Source: Litchfieldia stipae
GTDB taxonomy: Bacteria; Bacillota; Bacilli; Bacillales; Bacillaceae_L
Reading direction: 5' to 3'
Length of the DNA: 64,000 bases
Assembly: GCF_014837155.1 (NCBI RefSeq)
Contig: NZ_JACYHA010000019.1
Span: 17,285 to 81,284 of the forward strand
This document shows, piece by piece, positions 59,141 through 64,000 of the stretch. The position numbers were made by a program, and so were the translations under genes. Under the pieces are notes generated by a model. That model searched no databases and had not been told where the DNA came from. It saw only the letters and a list, made by a program, of their open reading frames with translations. Position 1 is the first letter of the stretch. Each line of letters starts with the position of its first letter.

Positions 59141-60745
59141 TCAAGAGTCTGATGGAGTCTTCTCTGGATCCTCGTTTGACTGACGTAGTGGAATCTCTTT
59201 TAAGAAGATTGTTAAGATGATTCCAGCTGCCACGATTAATCCACCAATTAAGAATACTCCTGTTAAGGCGTAGCTTAAGGATTCTCTTAGCATCATAACA
59301 AGTTGATCAAACATCATTTGTAGTTGTTCTGGAAGGCTTGCTTGGATTTCGGCAAGTTGATCTGGATCCATCAATACTTGAGGATTTTGCAATCGCTCAA
59401 GGTTTGCAGCAACAGCAGGATCTACATTTGCCATTCCATCCATACTTACACCTGATTCACTAGCTAAATCCTCCATTTTGGTTTGCATTCGAGTTGCCAT
59501 AATCGTTCCCATAATCGCAACACCAACTGTACCACCAATTTGGCGGAATAGCTGAGAAGAGGCAGTTGCGACACCCAGCAGCTTTTGCTCTACAGCATTT
59601 TGGATCGTTAAAGTAAACACTGGGAAGCTAATTCCTAATCCAGTACCAACAATAATCATATGAATGACGGCATTTAGGTTTGTTGAGTTCGTACCCATGA
59701 AGGTCATTGAAATCATCCCTGCAGCCATGATAATCAAACCAAGTAAGGCCATTTTTTTATATTTTCCAGTTTTAGTAATGATCGATCCACCAACTGCACT
59801 AGCAATCACCATGCTTAATGTCATTGGCATCATCACTAGCCCTGAAGCTGTAGCTGAGGTTCCGATGACACCTTGGACGAAGAAAGGCATATACATAATC
59901 GCTCCAAACATTCCGGCTCCTTGTAGGAATCCAATACTGTTTGAGAGGGTGAAAATACTATTATTAAATAAATGAAGTGGTAAGACAGGACTCTTTGCTT
60001 TTCGCTCCACAAAAATAAAAATGAGTAGTGCGACTATTGTTCCTACAAATAATCCGATGATTTCTAGTGAAGCCCACGCATATTGTGAACCTCCCCATGA
60101 AAAGGCAAGCAGTAATGGAATAATCGTTAAGGTTAAAAATAATGACCCCATATAGTCAACCGGTTCTCGTTCCCTTCGATCAGATGCTGGAAACATCATT
60201 AGAATCATGATAAAGGCAATGACTCCGACAGGAAGGAACACCCAGAAAATCCAGTGCCAGTCTGCATTATCTACAATCCAACCACCTAAGGTTGGACCAA
60301 AAACACTCGCTAGACCAAAAACTCCACTCATGATTCCTTGCCAACGACCACGTTCACGTGGCGCAAATAAATCACCAACAGCAGTAAATGCGGTAGACAT
60401 AATCATCCCACCACCAAGACCTTGAATCGCACGATATGCAATAAGCTGCCCAATCGTGTCAGACATCCCTGCTAAAAACGAACCGACACTAAATACCCCA
60501 ATCCCAATTAAGATAAAAGGCTTTCGTCCATAAATATCAGAAAGCTTTCCAACAAGAATGGCAGTTATACTTGATGCCAGCATGTAAATAGTGAACACCC
60601 AGCTGAAATACTCCATTCCACCTAGTTCAGCGATAATCCTTGGTAATGCTGTTCCGACAATCGTTTGATTCAATGCTGCAAAAAGCATGGCAGCCATAAT
60701 AGCAATCATAATAATGACTTTTTTCTTTTGATCTAAATGTTCCAT
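59141..60745 (-). CDS. MFS transporter, DHA2 (MDR) family
   Basis: A 534-residue multidrug exporter with 14 helices. Recognisable are NQTIVGTALPRIIAELGGM (motif D1), GKLSDIYGRKPF (motif A), YRAIQGLGGGMIMSTAFT (motif C-like) and a cytoplasmic loop with many Met and Gln near residues 430-490. GGAGGATACT precedes the ATG. It is the second gene after marR on the minus strand, 37 bases apart. Confidence 0.93.
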   Translation of the reverse strand: MEHLDQKKKVIIMIAIMAAMLFAALNQTIVGTALPRIIAELGGMEYFSWVFTIYMLASSITAILVGKLSDIYGRKPFILIGIGVFSVGSFLAGMSDTIGQLIAYRAIQGLGGGMIMSTAFTAVGDLFAPRERGRWQGIMSGVFGLASVFGPTLGGWIVDNADWHWIFWVFLPVGVIAFIMILMMFPASDRREREPVDYMGSLFLTLTIIPLLLAFSWGGSQYAWASLEIIGLFVGTIVALLIFIFVERKAKSPVLPLHLFNNSIFTLSNSIGFLQGAGMFGAIMYMPFFVQGVIGTSATASGLVMMPMTLSMVIASAVGGSIITKTGKYKKMALLGLIIMAAGMISMTFMGTNSTNLNAVIHMIIVGTGLGISFPVFTLTIQNAVEQKLLGVATASSQLFRQIGGTVGVAIMGTIMATRMQTKMEDLASESGVSMDGMANVDPAVAANLERLQNPQVLMDPDQLAEIQASLPEQLQMMFDQLVMMLRESLSYALTGVFLIGGLIVAAGIILTIFLKEIPLRQSNEDPEKTPSDS

Positions 60746-60782
60746 AGTATCCTCCTATCTTTCATTCATGAAACGATGTAGC

Positions 60783-61211
60783 TTACTCGCTTATTGCTGA
60801 TATCCTTTTAAATAAAGTAATTAATTGCTGAAGCTCTTCATCTGATAACTGATTAAATCTAGTGTGTAGAAATTCGCGTTTGCGTTCCTCTAATCGATTC
60901 ACTAAGTCAATTCCTGTTTCAGTGATAATGATTTGAACGACACGGCGGTCAGTAAGTGAACGTTCACGTGAAATGAGCTGTTTCTTGACCAAGTTATCGG
61001 TCACATTTGTGATATGACTAGCGGAAACATGGAATTCTTTAGAAATACTTGATGCAATCTGTGGACCAGACTGTGCTAGAAATTTAAGAATCGCAAATTC
61101 ATTACTTGTGATTTCATTCTTAAATAATTCATTGATCTCCTGTCTCATTTTTCTAATAGAAAAACGAAATTGTTTCTCCACTTCATCGATTAATTCATTC
61201 CTGGAAAGCAT
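60783..61211 (-). CDS. MarR family transcriptional regulator
   Basis: A 142-residue winged-helix regulator. The HTH is ASSISKEFHVSASHITNVTDNLVKKQL and the wing is RERSLTDRRVVQIIIT. It most likely represses its own operon with the DHA2 exporter; an AGTTAAC palindrome lies in the upstream region. No conserved Cys is visible, so the signal is probably a small molecule rather than thiol oxidation. Confidence 0.92.
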   Translation of the reverse strand: MLSRNELIDEVEKQFRFSIRKMRQEINELFKNEITSNEFAILKFLAQSGPQIASSISKEFHVSASHITNVTDNLVKKQLISRERSLTDRRVVQIIITETGIDLVNRLEERKREFLHTRFNQLSDEELQQLITLFKRISAISE

Positions 61212-61268
61212 GAAGTATATCCTCCTATTTTACCTTTGATACGAAAAATGAAATATTTATATAGATAA

Positions 61269-61288
61269 TAGTTAACTAAGTTAACTAA
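61269..61288 (-). promoter_or_regulatory. MarR-type operator
   Basis: TAGTTAACTAAGTTAACTAA is a tandem pair of GTTAAC palindromes in the marR upstream region, which it shares with the divergent TVP38 gene. Confidence 0.65.
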
Positions 61289-61421
61289 ATGGATTATAAT
61301 GAATCATCTTCTCATAAGTCAAGACATCGGCTTCATGCGAGAATGTGAAAAAATCCAACTATCTATTATAATTGTCATAATCGAGGTTGTAATTCTCATT
61401 ATTTTTTGTTGGAGGGAACGA

Positions 61422-61982
61422 ATGCAAGAGAGTGTGATTGAATTTTTGCTTTTATATGAACAAGTGGCTATTGCGATTAGTATTTGTATAAATCTGTTGA
61501 TTAGTATTTTTGGTGTGATTCCTAGTTTTTTTCTCACGGCTGCTAATCTAATTGTGTTCGGGTTTTGGGAAGGAATGCTAGTCTCCTTTATAGGTGAATC
61601 CCTTGGTGCTGGTCTTTCTTTTTGGATTTACCGTAAAGGCTTGAAGAGAGTTGTTGTCCAGAAGATTGAACGCTACAAATGGGTGTCAAAGCTATTAAAG
61701 CTTCGTGGGAAGGATGCTTTTGGTACAATTATGATGTTAAGGCTGCTTCCATTTGTTCCCTCAGGTGTAATCACATTTGCTGCAGCAATGGGAGAAGTGA
61801 GTGGAATGATCTTCTTTATGGCAAGCTCGATTGGGAAAATTCCTGCACTAGTGATCGAAGCGTATTCAGTGTATCATGTCACTAAGTGGACAACTGAAGG
61901 GAAGTTCATTCTCACTGTAATAGCTTGTTTTGGACTTATTCTTATGATCGTTTCAAGAAAGAAATCTAGACAGACTTTTTAA
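61422..61982 (+). CDS. TVP38/TMEM64 family membrane protein
   Basis: A 186-residue DedA/TVP38-type membrane protein with the VTT-domain segment GESLGAGLSFWIYRKG and RLLPFVPSGVITFAAA. The ATG giving M-Q-E-S-V-I is chosen because GGAGGGAAC lies upstream; a longer frame from 61299 has no ribosome site. Function within the family is varied (envelope lipid scrambling, and in some bacteria selenite uptake by DedA proteins). It starts a run with the siroheme-type protein, ArsR and CsoR. Confidence 0.8.
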   Translation: MQESVIEFLLLYEQVAIAISICINLLISIFGVIPSFFLTAANLIVFGFWEGMLVSFIGESLGAGLSFWIYRKGLKRVVVQKIERYKWVSKLLKLRGKDAFGTIMMLRLLPFVPSGVITFAAAMGEVSGMIFFMASSIGKIPALVIEAYSVYHVTKWTTEGKFILTVIACFGLILMIVSRKKSRQTF

Positions 61983-62012
61983 TGAAAGATGATAAAAAAG
62001 GGGTATGGAAAG

Positions 62013-62642
62013 ATGGATGTAAACGAGAAAACAATCAAAGTTGCTGTAAATGCAGGTATAGGATTTGGGGCTAAATTAACAGCACCTCAGCTTATTACTC
62101 TGGCTAAGTATATTAAAGAAGACAGTGAAGTCGAATTAACAACTTTCCAACAGTTATATATTGAAGTTCTAGAGAGTCAACTTGAACATGTCAAAGCTGA
62201 ATTTGAAAAAGTGGGATTGGTGACGTACCCAGTTGGTCCCTATGTGAAAAGTCTTCGTACCTGTGGTTTTTGCAAAGGTGCAGAAGAAGAAGGAATGCCT
62301 GTTGCGATAGAGCTTAATAAACGAATTGCGGGGAGAGTTGTGCCTTGGCCACTTCGTCCAGCTTATACCGGCTGTCGAAATGCTTGTGGAGAACCGCTTA
62401 TCAATGATATTGGTGTCATCAAAGTGCAGAATCATTATGATGTATATATAGGTGGGAAAGCTACTGGAGAGAACGCAAGAACCGCGATGAAATTTAGAGA
62501 AAGCCTTAGTCCAGAAGAGCTATTCGAAACAGTTGATCGACTTCTAGACGTATACAAGGAACACGGAAAACGCCGTGAAGCCTTTTGGAAATTCATTAAC
62601 CGATTTGGCATTGAGAATCTACAAAACGAGATAGGTGCTTAA
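62013..62642 (+). CDS. Siroheme/iron-sulfur redox protein (nitrite/sulfite reductase-like half domain)
   Basis: A 209-residue protein with a ferredoxin-like N-terminal half (KIKVAVNAGIGFGAK-like) and a C-terminal 4Fe-4S and siroheme site: TCGFCKGAEEEG (near residue 89) and AYTGCRNACGEPL (near residue 126), the C-x-x-C and C-x3-C pairs of nitrite/sulfite reductases. It is far shorter than a full reductase, so it is one half of the fold. The ATG nine bases after GGGG is chosen; the first ATG at 61989 lacks a good site. Substrate (nitrite, sulfite, selenite or other) unknown. Confidence 0.8.
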   Translation: MDVNEKTIKVAVNAGIGFGAKLTAPQLITLAKYIKEDSEVELTTFQQLYIEVLESQLEHVKAEFEKVGLVTYPVGPYVKSLRTCGFCKGAEEEGMPVAIELNKRIAGRVVPWPLRPAYTGCRNACGEPLINDIGVIKVQNHYDVYIGGKATGENARTAMKFRESLSPEELFETVDRLLDVYKEHGKRREAFWKFINRFGIENLQNEIGA

Positions 62643-62651
62643 TAATTATAG

Positions 62652-62684
62652 CGATTCCTCTTTGGAGAGGGTCGTTTTTTTTTA
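62652..62684 (+). terminator. Terminator after the siroheme-type gene
   Basis: CGATTCCTC pairs with GAGGGTCG around TTTGGA, followed by eight or more T. Confidence 0.85.
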
Positions 62685-62762
62685 TCGAATAGATTTCACT
62701 ATTTGAAAAATAAATTTTTGTATAATACAATTAAATTAATCAAAAAAAATAGATATAACGAA

Positions 62763-63128
62763 ATGGTGGTGACGGAGTTGAATACACGTCCAATTATCGA
62801 AGAATCTAACCTTTCACTTGAAGCTACATTTGAGAAATATGAATTGAAATTTAAAGCATTAGCAGATAAAAAAAGGCTTAAAATCATGAATGAGATTGTG
62901 AACAAAGGAAATGTTTGTGTTTGTGATCTATCCGAAATCATGGAGATGCCACAATCAAAGCTATCCTATCATTTGAAAATCCTCTTAGACGCAGGGCTAG
63001 TCAATAAAATGACTAAGGGTACCTGGAGTTATTACGAATTAAATCAAAAGGAAGTCAATCATCTCTTATCTGAAGAACTCTGCTGTCTGTTTCGCACAGA
63101 TGAAGATCAAAAAGATGAATGTTGTTAA
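62763..63128 (+). CDS. ArsR/SmtB family metal-responsive regulator
   Basis: A 121-residue winged-helix repressor with the arsenic-type motif C-V-C-D-L in VCVCDLSEIMEM (near residue 54) and further Cys pairs at ELCCLF and at the C-terminal DECC. The HTH is MPQSKLSYHLKILLDAGLV. The start is unclear: the ATG at 62763 is plausible but has no canonical ribosome site. It probably responds to As(III), Sb(III) or another thiophilic ligand. No ars pump is seen in the window, so the target may lie past the end. Confidence 0.85.
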   Translation: MVVTELNTRPIIEESNLSLEATFEKYELKFKALADKKRLKIMNEIVNKGNVCVCDLSEIMEMPQSKLSYHLKILLDAGLVNKMTKGTWSYYELNQKEVNHLLSEELCCLFRTDEDQKDECC

Positions 63129-63177
63129 ACTTCGGTCAATTTACTAGAGTTAGATATTTTTAATGAAATTTAAAATA

Positions 63178-63294
63178 AGCATGAATTGACGGAGACTTCT
63201 TTGGGATTGGTGGTAAGTGAGACGTGAGCTGGAGCAAGGAGAAAAGTAACCTCAGCTGTCACCGCACAGGACGCGGAGTGTATTAATGCTGCGG
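63178..63294 (+). repeat. Long-palindrome intergenic repeat, copy 11 (diverged)
   Basis: A decayed copy: the left arm AAGCATGAATTGACGGAGAC and the right arm GGACGCGGAGTGTATTAATG then CTGCGG survive, but the inner blocks have drifted. It lies between arsR and csoR. Confidence 0.8.
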
Positions 63295-63312
63295 ATTTAT
63301 AAAAAACAATCT

Positions 63313-63354
63313 AGAGATAGAAAGTGAACATGTCTTTTTCTATCTCTTTTTTTG
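63313..63354 (+). terminator. Terminator in the arsR-csoR interval
   Basis: AGAGATAGAAA pairs with TTTCTATCTCT around a 13-base loop, followed by seven T. Confidence 0.8.
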
Positions 63355-63406
63355 TTTGGAAAGAATAATTTGTAATAATTGTGACAACATAAACTAATGG
63401 CTTTAC

Positions 63407-63423
63407 ATACAGTAGGGGGGTAT
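63407..63423 (+). promoter_or_regulatory. Candidate CsoR-type operator
   Basis: ATAC-N9-GTAT with a G-rich centre (AGTAGGGGGG) lies 35 bases upstream of the csoR-like gene, similar to the G-tract dyads bound by CsoR-family repressors. Confidence 0.5.
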
Positions 63424-63457
63424 GGTAAATTGAATTTAATGAGAAGGGGGTTTGAAG

Positions 63458-63799
63458 ATGAGTGAAGAGAATATTTTGAATGAAGAGCTTTCAGAAGATT
63501 GTTGTTCTCCCCATCATGAAAGAAAAAGTCACCACTCTGAAACGACAAAGAAGAACCTAGTGAGTCGATTAAATCGAATCGAAGGCCAGATTCGTGGGGT
63601 TAAAGGGCTCATTGAAAAGGATACGTATTGTGACGATGTCATTACACAAATTTCTGCGATCCAATCCGCTTTAAATAGTGTGAGCAAAATTTTACTCGAA
63701 GGCCACCTAAAAGGCTGTGTCTTAGATCGTATTCAAGAAGGCGATATGGAAGTCCTTGATGAAGTACTAGTTACAGTTCATAAATTAATGAAAAAATAA
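63458..63799 (+). CDS. csoR: CsoR family copper-type metal-sensing repressor
   Basis: A 113-residue CsoR/FrmR-type repressor. The Cu(I) ligand set is in place: Cys in DTYCDDV and His and Cys in LEGHLKGC. The N-terminal extension is unusual, with CCSPHHERKSHHS (near residues 15-27), rich in Cys and His. The ATG is chosen with GGGGG seven bases upstream. A copper export gene would normally follow, but the remaining 200 bases hold only a repeat remnant, so the target operon may lie beyond the window or elsewhere. Confidence 0.85.
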   Translation: MSEENILNEELSEDCCSPHHERKSHHSETTKKNLVSRLNRIEGQIRGVKGLIEKDTYCDDVITQISAIQSALNSVSKILLEGHLKGCVLDRIQEGDMEVLDEVLVTVHKLMKK

Positions 63800-63831
63800 G
63801 GCTGCTTTCAAAGTTTTTTGTTTCTGGAAAG

Positions 63832-63868
63832 TGGCACCCCACCGGGCGCGGAGTGTATTCAGCCTGCG
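63832..63868 (+). repeat. Long-palindrome repeat remnant, copy 12
   Basis: Only the right arm is left: GGGCGCGGAGTGTATTCAGC followed by CTGCGG. Nothing further is visible to the window end. Confidence 0.75.
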
Positions 63869-64000
63869 GAATTAAAAGTAATAACAATTTCACTAGTGTT
63901 GCATAAATAGTGTCATAATTTTCAGTTTACTCACCTTCCCTGTTTAGAGGCAAAAAAGTAAATACCCAATCAAAGGTGGCCCCATCCATTTGGAAATTTA

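Noticed and set aside
62013..62642. Full nitrite reductase
   Set aside because: The protein has only one half domain and lacks the large catalytic subunit features.

Overview
The window looks like a chromosomal segment of a low-GC, endospore-type Bacillaceae bacterium (Bacillota). The evidence is the B. subtilis-like orders rapZ-yvcK-whiA-crh, cggR-gap-pgk-tpiA-gpmI-eno and secG-est-rnr-smpB-ssrA, a Crh paralogue of HPr, CtsR and CggR operators, a class B RNase P RNA, and strong Shine-Dalgarno sites with ATG/TTG/GTG starts. The genus cannot be fixed from the sequence alone.

Layout. 1-4000: rapZ, yvcK, whiA, crh, then clpP on the minus strand. 4200-6500: tRNA-Arg(CCG), a small unknown gene, sigma-54 (rpoN/sigL) and a glutaredoxin-like gene. 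6570-13950: the CggR operator, cggR and the lower-glycolysis operon. 14000-20330: a degenerate repeat array, then secG-est-rnr, a LOG-family gene, smpB and tmRNA. 20450-31200: small membrane proteins, three M20-type peptidases/amidohydrolases and a five-gene peptide ABC transporter. 31300-31915: rnpB, followed directly by an RNA with the SRP domain IV core. 32100-38340: mannitol genes mtlA, mtlR, mtlF and mtlD, with a 16-unit repeat array between mtlA and mtlR. 38400-42240: a Met gamma-lyase-like enzyme and a TetR-controlled ABC-2 exporter. 42330-49130: a selenium-linked region. 49300-64000: a luciferase-like oxidoreductase, aroD, a CwlO-like NlpC/P60 hydrolase, two DHA2 efflux pumps, a PrsA-like foldase, TetR, MarR, ArsR and CsoR regulators, an AI-2E family permease, a YwmB-like protein, a TVP38 protein and a small siroheme-type redox protein.

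The most notable region is 42330-49130. It holds a cysteine desulfurase; a GT-B glycosyltransferase that resembles SenB, the selenosugar synthase of the selenoneine pathway; selD with an in-frame UGA at codon 18 and a hairpin suited to a bacterial SECIS; a PhnD/PhnE/PhnC-type ABC importer; and a NodB-type deacetylase. The deacetylase's best ribosome site leads into a reading frame with an in-frame UGA at codon 6 (U-V-C) and a second SECIS-like hairpin. No SenA-like partner is present. I infer a selenium uptake and selenosugar or selenoglycan module that may include an undescribed selenoprotein; this remains a hypothesis.

Two repeat types run through the window. One is a roughly 120-bp long-palindrome element with about twelve full, deleted or decayed copies, always between genes and sometimes inside operons. 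The other is a pair of tandem arrays (14.0-14.5 kb and 33.6-34.4 kb) that share a 27-nt core starting TGTCC and ending GGACA.
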